64,000 bases of DNA from Takakia lepidozioides. Lineage: Eukaryota; Streptophyta; Takakiopsida; Takakiales; Takakiaceae. The stretch spans positions 38,564,001 to 38,628,000 of the forward strand of contig CM060731.1 of assembly GCA_030704615.1 (NCBI GenBank), read 5' to 3'. The translations under genes were made by a program, and so were the position numbers. The notes below the pieces were generated by a model. It was not told where the DNA came from and did not search any database. It saw only the letters and a list, made by a program, of their open reading frames with translations. Below, piece by piece: positions 48,184 through 60,465 of this stretch; positions within the stretch are counted from its first letter, which is position 1, and every line of letters starts with the position of its first letter.

Positions 48184-51100
48184 TTCCACCCGCTGCTCGT
48201 CTACCACCTGTCCTCGCTGCACGCGAGCAAGCAAGATGCGACGACAAACTCAAACCCCCACGGCCAATTTAAGCCCCCCTCTAATCGATCCACCTCCTCC
48301 CCTTTTCTCCCCCCGAGTGTGGACTCGCCGAACACCCTCTTTCATCGTTCCTTAGTGAAACACTTCTCCCAAACTTCCTTCCCCAAGCTGCATCAAAGTA
48401 AAGCCCTGCTGGTGATACGCTGCGTCCTACCATGCGTAGCTTCTTCCGTCGGCTTCTTCCGTGGACACTCGAGCAAACCCATAGCTCAACAGCCCAAGTA
48501 GAGAGTAGCCTCATCCAAAACCTCGGTGAACGCATAAACTCCACAACCACAGCTACGCAAAAACACGCCGATCATACCTTCCCGAACAAACTCTTTACTT
48601 GAGCAAACACATGCTCCAAACCATCGCTCAAGCCCTCATCCCTCGAGGAAAACAAAAGCTCCTCGGAGGATGTTGAGCAGCAAAAAACGGGACTTGTCGG
48701 GCGGAGCTCGCATGCGGCCATAGCCCAAATGTTGCGTGAAGAATGAGTGTGAAATGGAGAGAGGCGAGGCCACCAACCAGCAGCGGCAGTGTGTCGACGC
48801 AGTGCACAGCCCCGCAGTGCGTCGCTGCGACAATTCGTTGATAGAACCCCCAAGCGTATTGCGGCCTCCCATGTGGCCCTTGGGGGTCCCCTCTCTGCCC
48901 CTTTTCCTCCCGCACGTGTTGCCTTGTTTACCGCAGACTCAAGTTTTGACTGCACCGAAATTACCTCATTTCGTGAACAGCGCTGTGGGTCGGGGGCTCA
49001 AACCCCTATGCTCTCGTTTGCCTTCAGATCGAGGGTTACGGGTTGGTAGCCCCATCGCTCGGGTTTCTTTAAATAATAACAGTAAATGATGTTTTGAAGC
49101 TTATAAATAAATGTGGACCATCAAGCCCCTGCCTTCGGTGTGAAGGTGGGCACGTTTTGAACTTATAGAGGAGCTATTGCTCCGATTTAAGAGCCAATGG
49201 ACGAATGTTGAAGGATTGAACCCACGATCATCTCCGGTACTGCCAAAGCGAACTAGATGGATTATATGCCGGAAACAAAAGAATTGAGATGAAACGTGAA
49301 TTGCATGGAACAGCCTGCAACATCAGTAAGAAATGATTTTTTTCATGTGAAGGGCCTTTTTTTGAATTATTTTATTTTATTTTTTATTGTTTATTTTGGC
49401 TTTGGGGAAAAGGGGGGCGCCCCCTCCTGGAGTCAGGCTATAGGAACTTTTTTTGGGATTAACTTTTTCTGAAATGATTAATAGGAGAGTTTTTTTTTTT
49501 TCTCAAAGGAATGGTAGCCCTGATTATTTTATTATATTTTTATTTTGTTTCGTAAAAAGGGGGCAGAGGCCCTTAAACTCAGATGAAAAAAAAACAATGA
49601 AGGTTGTCTTTGTAATTATATTGACAGCCACGAGCAGAATATTCCGTGGCTGGAATACGTCACTCTGCCCGGAGAGGGCAGCAGGGAGTTGTCGTCATCT
49701 GGGCAGGGGCAGGGGGAACTTTTGAGCTTTGCTTTTACGAACTCGTACGTGCAAAGCCCTAAATCATAAGGGGGGTTTTTGCACTCATCTGTAACATTTT
49801 CGTCTCTACTCCGATGAAGGTGATAGTTGCAGGAAAACGTAGCCCTGAATCCCAGATTTCTAACGGTCCCTAGCATGCTAATTACAGATCAACACTCGAT
49901 TTGTTATTAGTTTTATAAGTAATGTAAGAGCCAAAAAACAAACAAAAAAACAGCTGTCTCGGTGTCGGGCTGCAGCATCTCGCTGCCCGAGCTGCCCGAA
50001 TCGGCACACACTAGGCCCCCAAACTGTTTTAGGGGAACCCCGCTGCGAATCCCCGCTGCGAATCCAAGGGCGCATTCAGTGGGCCAGCGCTGCGTGGCAT
50101 CCCGGCACTGGCTGCAGCTGTCGTCCTTGGGGCCCGCCAGACCCGGGGGCCCAATAACGAGGCTAATTCATGAGCGCTAGACATGTTTTGGCAAAACATG
50201 TGCCCTCACCTAGGGCAGGCCCAATCTGGCCACGGAAACGGCATTGGGCCCTCCCTAGACTCTGTAATTTCGGTGGAGGTCAAACACTATTTAACTTTCA
50301 GCCAACTGGTCAAAACATTTCTGAATTATTTTTACTAATGTGTGGGGGTGTCAGTTCGTGAGTGGGCCCCTTTGTATATGGATGCCATTTGGATGGCAGG
50401 TATGGATTTGGTCTTTTGGGCAGGGAAGGTGTCAGGCCCAACTCTGGCATATTGGTCTTAAGCTTCCCAGGAGGAGGAGGAGGAGGAGAAGTTCTGAAGC
50501 TTCCGAGAAGGAGGAGGGGGAGTTGCTATGTATCAGGTTTTGGGCTGTGTGCCTTGTCTCCAGGTACGTGTGTCAGTTGAGATGTATAAGCATTGTTAAT
50601 GTAGAACAGCTCTGCAAAGCTAGAGTTATAAAGGACCCAATATGAGGTGACTGTAGAAGAACAATATGAAAGACAATCAATGAGAAGCTTGGTCCTTTTC
50701 CGCCCAAAAACAATGAACCCATCCCCACCAATAATAGTTGTTGCGTGCCAGCCCAACTTTGCTTTGGTGCTTGCTTGCTTTCCATTGAGCTTTTCCAGAT
50801 TTCATTGCTAGTCCAACATGACTTAGCTTGGCAAGGACGGCAGGTCTAATGTGTAGAGCTGCTGTGGGCCCTGTGTCCAACGATGAGTAAGTGAGGGAAA
50901 GGAAGAGGGAGGCATGCGGAAACATTCCAGCTCCTACATTCCTGGTTCCTTCTTTCTTCCTTCCTTCCTGGGAGTTTGAGTGAGGCTTGCAAGCTTTGGT
51001 GCTGGCACCCCAATCCTTTCCTAGTCTGCAGCAGCAATGCAGTTGTGTTGCCTACCCAGCATAGGCCCCACTGCTGTCTGCAGCAGCCATGCATAATCAA

Positions 51101-51689
51101 TCAGTGAGCCTCAAACAATTCCATCACACCTACTCCGACGTATTACAACAGTAGGTTTTATAAGGACACACACTCTGCCCGTGCCGTGCATGGAAGAGCT
51201 GTTCTACTAGCCTAGTATTGTGTTGCTTTGTTGGCTCCTCTTTATTCTAAAGAGGGGACTACGCATCGCTGTCAAAAATCGCTAAGCGACTGTTGTGTTC
51301 CCCAGGTGTCACTTCCTCTCCTTTGCTGAAAACTGCCTCCTCATTTGCCTTCCCTAGTAACACCTCCCTCCTGTAACATCTCTCTTATTGAACAATTTAT
51401 GAAAAAATGGATGATTTTTTAAGGTTATTATGGATAAAAGTTGATTTCCAAATTGGTAAAGAGGAGCCATAAATAAACAACTAGCCGATTGTTTTTTCAC
51501 TTGCTCCACTATCATCCTTCCTTGCGATTTGAATGTTGCTTGAGCCCCTTAGTTCTCTCTGTCTGGCACTTTTACCTCTTTTTTCTTTTTCCAATTTTAA
51601 GAGGGGATAGAAGCCCTCACATTCTATGCGGGGAAAACCTCTTTATTTGCCATGATAATGTGAAGACTAATAGTTCACGATAACTAGGG
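48184..51689. other. Kinase promoter side and spacer
   Basis: The first 700 bases are the probable 5' UTR and promoter of the kinase; several frames are open here but none is recognisable. A SINE-like minus-strand B box (GGGTTCAATCC) lies at 49215-49225 with an A-box-like TTTGGCAGTACCGG before it. A T-rich, family-2-like patch lies at 49485-49600. A perfect 9-bp-stem palindrome (ACATGTTTT / AAAACATGT) lies at 50181-50201, and a GGA-rich tract at 50471-50490. No protein-coding gene is supported. Confidence 0.4.
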
Positions 51690-54600
51690 TAGCCTATGGC
51701 GCCGTTGGCCCAAGTGTAGAGTGTCATCTAAACAATCCCTATGTATCCAAGTGCGTCTACTATGTCGAGGCCCACGTGTGAAGGATAGTAATCCAATCAT
51801 TGTTCCAGGAAAGCCCACTTTGCTATTTTTCACAAATTTTCGACGACCAAAAGTACTTGAATAGCTATTAGATAAGTCTTGAGGGAATACACATGATATC
51901 TCCTACATTGTTCCAAGAAAGCCCACTTTGCTCTTTTTCACGAATTTCCTATGACCAAAAGTGCTTGAGATTCCATATCTCCTACAAGAAGGGCCAATCA
52001 TTGCTCCAGAAAAGCCCACTTTGCTATTTTTCCCGAATTTCCAGCAACCAAAACTAATTGAAATTCGATATCTCCCACACCGCAGGTCCAAAAATTATGA
52101 GACCAAGCCGGTGCACCCTTCCTAATCGACTACTTTCCAACGGTAACAAGCACCAGGGCTGGGCCCGCGGTTTGGGAGATCTCATCGACGCTACAAAACA
52201 AAACAAAACAAACTTAAACTGGCTTGCTTCATATATTGACTAGGGTAGCATGTGCCGTTATTGAAATCTAAGACCAAGTGCAATTTCCTATGTATCCAAG
52301 TGCGTCTCTTATGTTTAGGCCCATCTAAGCCCAAGTGGAATCTCCTATGTATCCAAGTGCTTCTCCCATGTAGAGGCCAATGCGACCCTCTAGTGTCATT
52401 CCAACACTTCATTTTGTACACCAAAATTGTTCATATCAATCTATGAAGCAAGACGTTTGTTTGTTTGTTTTGTTTTGTTTTGTAGCGTTGAGATGTCCCA
52501 AACCGCGGCCCCGGTGCTTGGTACCGTTGGAAAACCCTCAACGAGGAGGGATGCACAGGCTTGGTTTCACGAGTTTTGGACTTGCTGTGTGGGAGATATA
52601 GAATTCCAAGTACTTTTGGTCGCTGGAAACTCACAAAAAATAGCAGAAATGGCACAAAGTGGGCATTCTTGGGACAATGGTTGGAGCCTCGACGGGAGAG
52701 ATATCAAGGGAAAGGTCTCCGGTTCAAATCTGGTCGTAGGTTCTATAGAAAAAAAAATGATTAGATATGGCTTGCTTCATATATTGATGCACTTGGACTT
52801 AGATGACATTGGACACTTGGGCCAACGACACAGGCTACCCAATGAATGGAGCCTCGATGGGAGATATATCAATAATGATTGGATATATTACGACTCAATA
52901 GTTTATGGAAAAACTAATATGGGGCTTGACATGGGAGACGTACTTGAATACATAGGAAATTGCACTTGGACACTAAACACTTGGGCCTCTACATGGGAGA
53001 TGAACTTGGATACATGAATAGGCTTAGATGGGCCTCGACATAGGAGATGCATCGGGATACATAGGAAATTGCACTTGGTCTTAGATTTCAATTCTTCACA
53101 GATGGGCCAACCTAGAGGTTGCACTTGGGCCTTAACATAGGAGACGCCTTGGGATACACATAAGATCTTACACTGGGGCTTAGATGACATTGGACACTTG
53201 GGCCAACGGCAAATGCTACCCTAGAGGTTGCATTTGGGCCTCGACATAGGAGACGCACTTTGATACATAGGGGATTGCACTTGGACTTAGATGACACTGG
53301 ACACGTGGGCCAATGGCACAGGCTACCCTAGTCAATATATGAATCGAGACGTTTGTTCGTTTGTTTTGTTTTGTTTTGTTTTGTTTTGTAGCATTGAGAT
53401 GTCCCAAAACCGCATGGCCCCAACGCCGGTGCTTGGTCCCGTTGGAAAGCCCTCGAGGAGGAGGGGTGCACGGGCTTGGTCTCATCATTTTTGGACCTAG
53501 GGTGTGGGAGATATGGAATTCCAAGTACTTTTGGTCGCTGGAAATTCGTGAAAAATAGCAAAGTGCGCTTTCCTTGGACAATGATTGGATATATGAAGCC
53601 TCGACAGGAGATATATCAATAATAGAGTAAATTCATGGAAAAAAATAAATTGGTACTTCTGTTTGCTGGAAATTTGCAAAAAACAGCAAAGTGGGCTTTC
53701 CTCAAACAATGAAATGGATATATTACTACTACTCACTAAATTCATGGAAAAAATATATATTGGTTTTTTCAATATATGAAGCAAGTAATTTATTTTGTTT
53801 GTTTTGTTTTGGGAGATCTCAACGGGGTGCACCAAGTTCGTCTCATGATTTGCGCTGTGGGAGATATGGAATTTCCTCGAACAATGATTGGATATTATTA
53901 ATACTCAATAAATTCATGGAAACAAATGGGAGATATGGAAAAACAGCAAAGTGGGCTTTCCTGGGACAATGATTGGATATATGAAGCCTCGACAGGAGAT
54001 ATATCAATAATAGAGTAAATTCATGGAAAAAAATAAACTGGTACTTCTGTTTGCTGGAAATTTGCAAAAAACAGCAAAGTGGGCTTTCCTCGAATGATTG
54101 GATATCTCACTAAATTCATGGAAAGAAATAGATTGGTTTTTATTGCTCGCTGGAAATTCGGGAAAAATAGCAAAATGGGCTTTCCTCAAACAATGATTGG
54201 ATATGTTACTACTCAATAAAGTCATGGAAACCAAAACTAAACAAAACAAACAAACAAACTACCTTGCTTCATGTATTGAAAAAACCAATTTATTTTTTTG
54301 ATATATTACTACTACTCACTAAATTCATGGAAAGAAATAGATTGGTTTTTTCAATATATGAAGCATGGAAACCAAAACAAAACAAAACAAAACAAACAAA
54401 CAAACTATCTTGCTTCATGTATTAAAAAAAACCAATCTATTTTTTCCCATGAATTTAGTCTATTATCAATATATGAAGAAAGCCAGTTTGTTTGTTTTGT
54501 TTTGTTTTGTTTTGTTTGTTTGTAGCGTCATTGAGATCTCCCAAACTGCGGGCCAGCCCCGGTGCTTGGTACTATTGGAAAGCCCTCAATGAGGAGGGGT

Positions 54601-55110
54601 GCAACAGCTTGGTCTCATAATTTTTGGACCCGCGGTATGGGAGATATCGAATAGTACTTTTGGTCGCTGGAAATTCGTGAAAAATAGCAAAGTGGGCTTT
54701 CTTGGAGCAATGATTGGCCCTTCATGTGGGAGATTTGGAATTTCAAGTACTTTTGGTCGTTGGAAATTTGCGAAAAATAGCAACGTGGATATATCAATAT
54801 ATGAAGCCTCAACAGGGGAGATTGCAAAAATAGCAAAGTGGGCTTTGGGATTGCATTTGGACTTAGGTGACATTAGACACTAGAGGTCGCACTAGGGCCT
54901 CTACATGGGAGACGCACACGGATACATAGGAGATTGCACTTGGGCTTAAATTTGAATTCTTCACACATGGGCCAATGGCAAAGGCTACCCTAGATCTCCT
55001 AAACAATGGGGGCTCTGGATTGCACTTGGACATATATGACACTAGACACTTGGGCCAATGGCACAGGCTACCCTAGTTTATATATGAAGCAAAGGTTGTT
55101 TGTTTGTTTC
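51690..55110. repeat. Array of related modules in both orientations upstream of the Helitron
   Basis: At least five related modules occur. The start block TTTTGTAGCGTTGAGATG(T/C)CCCAAA is seen on the plus strand near 52480, 53388 and 54520 (partial near 53810), and inverted near 52165-52200. Each is followed by GGTGCTTGGTACCGTTGG, GGGAGATAT(G/A)GAAT, AAGTACTTTTGGTCG and AGCAAAGTGGGC. A second block (GAGACGCACTTGGATACATAG, then ATTGCACTTGG and GACACTTGGGCCAA) separates modules. GTTTGTTTTGTTTTG tracts mark most starts. No conserved protein is encoded. Confidence 0.75.
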
Positions 55111-55264
55111 TTTTGATTTGTAGTTGCTTCGTTCACATCTCAAAAGGTATTTTCGAAAATGTACCAATAAGCTAAAAATATATAAACCCCTCACATACGA
55201 AGATGGATATCATTATTTCCTTTCATATTCATCCAACATTTTTCTCCTTCATCTACAAAGAAGC

Positions 55265-57430
55265 ATGCCTCCTAGACGTCGTGGCAGTGTTAGTTTATGT
55301 ACAGAACGTGCACGAGCACGCGGGCAATGTGCTGTTAGAGCAAGAAATGCGGAAACCAATGACGAGAGGGAAGAAAGGCTACGTGCTCAGGCCGCTTATC
55401 AAGCACCCCATGTAGCAACCGTTAGGGCCGCAGAGACCTCTGCTCAAGCGGAAGAAAGGCTGGTAGCTCAGGCCGCTTATCAAGCACCCCATATAACAGC
55501 GGTTAGGGCTGCAGGGTCCTCCGCTCAAGCGGAAGAAAGGCTGCTAGCTCAGGCCGCTTATCAAGCACCCCATATAGCAGTGGTTAGGGTCGCAGAGTCC
55601 TCCGCTCAAGTGGAAGAAAGGCTGCTAGCTCAGGCCGCTTATCAAGCACCCCATGTAGCAGCTCTTAGGGGCGCAGAGTCCTCCGCTCAAGCGGAAAAAA
55701 AGCTGCGATTGCAAGTGAATTATCAAGCGGCACATGTAGCAGCGGTTCGGGCTGTAGAGTCTTCTGCTGAAAGGGAAGAAAGGCTCCGAGCGCAGGCTAT
55801 GTATCAAGCACCACATATAGCAGTTGCTAGGGTTGCAGAGTCTTCTTCTGTAGCAGAAGAAAGGCTGCGAGTGCAAGCAGCCTATGTCGCTGACGTACGG
55901 ACCGAAGAGATGGAAGAACAACGAGCACAAAGATTACGTGATCAAGCTGTCTATCAAGCTAGACAAAGGGCACCGTTCTTTGAAGCATGGGTGCGCCATA
56001 ACTTGGGCAATATGTACTACTACGTTTGGAGGGGGTTAGCAATGCCCCAGCGACCTCCAACCGCCGCGATTAGCGACAAAAATACTCTACGGCGCCCGGG
56101 GCGCGCCAAGGGCATCCAAAGGCCTTCCAAGAAGAGACCTCCATGGATGTCGATGGATATCCATTATATCGAAGGAGACATAACATTGGTCGCGGTTATG
56201 AAACATGAGGACATTTGGTGGACAATCGGAATGTGGTGCCCTATAATCTATTCATATATAGGAAATACGAGTGCCACATCAATATAGAGGTATGTGCTTC
56301 AATACTCGCTGTAAAATATATTCATAAATATATTTACAAGGACATTACCGAACTACTATGCAATTTGGTCAAGAACCAAATGAGGTTGAGCAATACCTTG
56401 ATGCTCGATATGTTAGTGCATCCGAGGCGGCATGGCGTTTATTTGCGATGGAGATGCATGAGGAGCAGCCAAATGTGGTATGTCTTGCTCTCCACTTGCC
56501 GGGGATGCACAGAGTGGTATTCAATGAAAACGAAGATGTCCAAATGGTCCTTCAAAGAGCAGAGCGCGAAACAACAACGTTAACTGCGTATTTTTGCTAG
56601 ATGTGCAATAGATCCAAATGCTAGGCAATACACATATCTTGAAATCCCACAACACTATATTTGGAAGGCTGCTACAAAAGAGTGGAGACCTAGAGTACTT
56701 GGATTCGCGTTAGAAAGGTTGTACTTTGCTGATCCAACTGCCTGAGAACGTTATTACCTCCGGTTGCTTCTTACGATAGTTCGAGGACCTGTCTCATTTG
56801 AACACCTCTGAACAGTGTGTGGTCATGTTTATGACACATTTAAAGAAGCATGTTTTGCAAGGGATTGCTGGAAGACGATAGAGAGTGGATTGCACGTCTA
56901 GAAGAAGCTTCACTTTTTCGTATAGGATCACAACTACGACATTTGTTTGTGACATTACTTATGTTTTGTACGCCTAACCAACCTGGACAACTGTGGGAAC
57001 AATTTCGTCATCATCTATGCGATGATTTACGACATCGGCTGCAAGTACAACACCATCTTGACGACCCCACTAAACATGAAGTATACGATTACGGATTATT
57101 TCTCATTGACGAATCTTTGAGGGAACATCACAACACTTTATTGTCCGCCATAGCAGGCCAGGTATGCCGCAATCCATATTGGAGTGGATAGTACATTGCC
57201 CAAATCCACTTATTGAAGAACAACTTGACTATAATCGTTGAAGAGCTTGCATCCATAGTCGAAGAACGTGTACCCCAATTTGATGCTCAACAATCTATTG
57301 CTTATCACGAAGTCCTAACAGCAGTGAACGAACATCGTGGTACAACTTTTTTCATCGAAGGACCAGCCGGAACATGAAAGACATTTGTTTACAACACCAT
57401 CACCCCTGTACTTCGTGCACAAGGCAAGAT
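55265..57430 (+). pseudogene. Decayed Helitron Rep-helicase gene
   Basis: Helitrons are rolling-circle DNA transposons encoding a Rep/helicase protein. From ATG 55265 a frame runs to 56287: an N-terminal Arg-rich region, then 27-residue repeats. After a frame change, 56140-56600 matches the Rep region: VDNRNVVPYNLFIYRKY, the paired-tyrosine motif AVKYIHKYIYKD, and YLDARYVSASEAAWRLFAM. Then 56750-57190 shows GLLEDDREWIARLEEAS and GSQLRHLFVTLLMFCTP, the region before the helicase. At 57360-57385 the PIF1-type Walker A motif is interrupted by a stop codon. Helicase homology ends near 57430, so most of the helicase is missing, as is the HxH part of Rep. Several further stops lie in 56600-56850. 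The element cannot be autonomous. Confidence 0.85.
55355..55904 (+). repeat. 81-bp coding tandem repeat in the Helitron N-terminus
   Basis: Six full units and one partial, each coding 27 residues of pattern SSAQAEERLLAQAAYQAPH followed by (I/V)-x-x-V-R-x-A-E. Units keep the frame while drifting in sequence. They are predicted mostly helical and charged. Confidence 0.9.
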
Positions 57431-57815
57431 CGTTTAACTAATTCGTTCTTTTAACTAATTTTGGACTTTTGTTTGGTCCAGAAATAATATGAGACATATG
57501 AATAAACAGAATTTATTATTGAAATAAAGCGATATATATATGATTATTTGGCTATTTTATGCACAATATAACCATGATTAATAATCCTCCAAACATTTTT
57601 TGGAGACAATATAAGTATGTATTGTGGTTTTAGAAGAACATCCACTGCCAAGTTGACGTTCACGAAAAAAAATGGGAGGATGCAATAAATTACACAATGA
57701 TGTGAGGTGAGATATGTAAAACTTTTTTCACAAAATGGTTGCCATATCAGATGACATACAAAACCAAACATAGAACAATCATGGCATGTGATGAAGAGGA
57801 TGACATGAAAGAAAA
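57431..57815. other. AT-rich junction between Helitron and retrotransposon
   Basis: About 385 bases without coding sequence. No LTR, PBS or Helitron terminal hairpin is recognised. The retrotransposon homology starts abruptly at 57816. Confidence 0.5.
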
Positions 57816-58617
57816 GCAGCCTTTTGGGAAGGGTTGTTGGCGCAGTTTGGCGGGACGTTGAAAGACGTGTTGAAGGCGGCTAATGTCACTTCCACCAAAG
57901 CAAAATTTAACGCATAAGGAACCCGACACCTTCGAGGGCGTCCGAAATCGGAAGGCACTCAACACCTGGTTCTTGGAGCTAGAGCAGTACTTCCGGGCGG
58001 CCAAGTTGAGTGACGAGGATCGGGTGGAAGTGGCTCCCACCTATTTGAGGGGCTATGCTCAACAATGGTGGTAGAAACGCCTTCATGACCGAGGTCCAAA
58101 CCCGGAAACCTTGAACTGGAGTGGGTTCAAGGAACTGACGAAGAGACAGTTTGTGCCCCTCAACGCGTCCTGGCTCGCCCGGGACAAGATGAGGAATCTG
58201 AAGCAAACGGATGACATTCGGGGATATGTTCAGGCTTTCAATGTGCTGTTGCTCGAAGTCGTAGACATGACAGAACCAGAAATGGCCTTCAACTTCGTGG
58301 CGGGACTGGCCCCATGGGCCAGACGGAAGTTGGAGGAGAAGCCACCTAAGACTTTGAACGAGGCAATTGAGAGGGCTGAATGTTTCTCGGATGTCCCTAG
58401 GGGCGAAAAACAGGGCCGTACGGAGCTGAACCACAAGAAGACTTGGCAAGAGGGTGACTCCTTTTGACCGGAAAAGAAGTGGGATAGGCCACGCGGCGAC
58501 AATGACACTTGGAAATCGAAGGGAGGGCCTCCACACGCTAAGAAGACACCCGGTGCTCCAAAAAGAAAATCAGGTGCGACGCCTTATGACGGACAAAATG
58601 CGACTTTCGATGGAGTG
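57816..58617 (+). pseudogene. gag (capsid) of the chromovirus, broken
   Basis: The capsid region reads NTWFLELEQYFRAAKLSDED, LRGYAQQWW and FNFVAGLAPWARRKLEEKPP, typical of plant Ty3/gypsy gag. The frame carries an internal TAG at 58072-58074 and a TGA at 58465-58467. Compared with the second copy, a 5-bp deletion near 57908 shifts the frame at the N-terminal side. Confidence 0.85.
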
Positions 58618-59394
58618 TGCTTCAATTGTGGGGAGTCCGGGCACATGGCCAAGAAGTGCACGAATCCCCAACAATTGAATATGACTCGGGCAACCATGGA
58701 GTTGTCCGAAGCCTCCATCAGCCGCTTGGTGGAGGCGGTGGTCGCCAAGACTTGCAAGGTAGGCAACTACTCTTGTGAGTTGTATCAGGAAACTGGCGCC
58801 TTGCGAAAAGGGAGTCGGTTAATATTTGTGAGTGGGATAATCTCCGGAACTAACGTGTCGTTGTTGATGGACACAGGAGCGTCGCACTCCTTCATGACAC
58901 CGGCAATGGCACGGAAGCTGGGACTCTCGACAAATGATGTGGGGGCCTCTATTGAGGTGCGTTCTGCTAAAGGAGTACCACAATTAGCGACGAGATTGGC
59001 GTTCGATGTTCCTCTTCAACTCGGGAGTTGGGAGGGACGTGAGAACTTCACCATTTGCGAGATCGATGGAGTGGATCTCATTTTGGGGATGACATTTTTG
59101 AGCAAATCCGGAGCGGTCATAGATGGCCGCAAGAGGGTAGTCACGCCACCGTGTGAGAATGGTGGCGAAGTTTTATGAGTGTTGGAAACGCCCAACCCCG
59201 TGGGAGGGCGAATAAACCTTCTGTCAGCAAGGGAGTGGGTCGTGGAGGAGTCACACGAGCCCCAGTTTTTGGTTTATGTAAGACAAGTGAAGGGAGAAGG
59301 CGATGGGGAGCTGAGCCCAGATTGGATCAAGGGGATTTTGGAGAAATACCAGGATGTGATGCTGGAGGATTTACCAAGCGGTTTGCCACCGTGA
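58618..59394 (+). pseudogene. Zinc knuckle and aspartic protease of the chromovirus
   Basis: It continues the gag frame. The CCHC knuckle is CFNCGESGHMAKKC. The retropepsin active site is LLMDTGASHSFM, with DLILGMTFL later in the domain. Stops at 59176-59178 and 59392-59394 interrupt the polyprotein. Confidence 0.9.
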
Positions 59395-60465
59395 AGAGGA
59401 GTTGACCACAAGATTGAGGTGATATTGGGAGCTAATGTCAAAGGGGTACATCCGGCCGAGTAAGTCACCTTATGGAGCCCCGATGCTATTCGCAGACAAG
59501 AAGGATGGGACACTGCGGATGTGTGTCGATTACGGGGCTCTAAATAAGGTGACTATAAAAAACCAGTACCCTTTGCCAAGGATCGACGACCTCTTTGATT
59601 GGTTGGCAGGAGCGAAGTATTTCAGCCGGATCGATTTGCACTCCGACTACCATCAAATTTGAGTGGCAGAATGAGACGAGGAGAAGACCGCGTGCAGGAC
59701 AAGGTATGGTTCATATGAGTTCTTGGTGATGCCTTTTGGGCTCACCAACGCTCCCGCGACCTTTAGCACGCTAATGAACAGCCTTTTCCAGGAGTGGTTG
59801 GATGACTTTGTGATCGTGTACATCGACGACATCTTGGTGTACTCGAAAACAAATGAAGAGCACCTGGAGCAGCTAAAAAGGGTGTTCCAGAAATTGCGGG
59901 AAGGGAAGCTGTATGCCAAAGCTTCAAAATGCGAATTCAGGGTCACGAAAGTGGAGTTCCTGGGGCATGTGATTACACAGGATGGGATCAAAATGGATGA
60001 CAGAAAGATGAGGGCGATTTTGGACTGGGAGCCTCCGACTTCGGTCCCGGGAGTGCGATCCTTCCTAGGACTCGCCTCCTATTACCGGAAGTATGTGAGA
60101 AATTTTCGCCAAGATCGCGGGGCCGCTGTCAACCTCCTGTGTAAATCCAAAGTCTGGGTATGGAACACCTTTTGTGGCCAAGCTTTTGCGAGTTGAAGCA
60201 GCGGATGGCGGAAGCTCTAGTCCTCAAAATTCCGGAGTTCGACTGTCCATTTGAGATCCATACAGATGCGTCGGACTTCGCAATTGGGGGTATACTCATG
60301 AAGGATGGACGTCCAGTGGCTTACGAAAGTAAGAAACTGAATGAAGTGGAGCGACGGTGGCCTACGCACGAAAAAGAAATGAAGGCGGTGGTGTATTGCC
60401 TTGAGCTTTGGCGCCACTATATTGGTTCCAACCCGGTGAAGGTGTTCACGACAATGTCACGGTGA
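59395..60465 (+). pseudogene. Reverse transcriptase and RNase H of the chromovirus
   Basis: RT motifs are present: [42 protein letters not shown] and the catalytic YIDDILVYS. RNase H follows with IHTDASDFAIGG and YESKKLNEVERRWPTHEKE. An internal deletion near 59430 fuses the region before RT to [10 protein letters not shown] and shifts the frame. Two TGA stops lie in 59660-59672, and a further frame change occurs near 60150. Confidence 0.92.

Noticed and set aside
50181-50201. Perfect short palindrome as an operator
   Set aside because: A single 9-bp-stem palindrome with no nearby gene start; expected by chance at this scale.
52560-53017. Frames of up to 196 codons in the module array
   Set aside because: They reflect the repeated modules (repeated WS/LD/GRY words) and are not conserved proteins.
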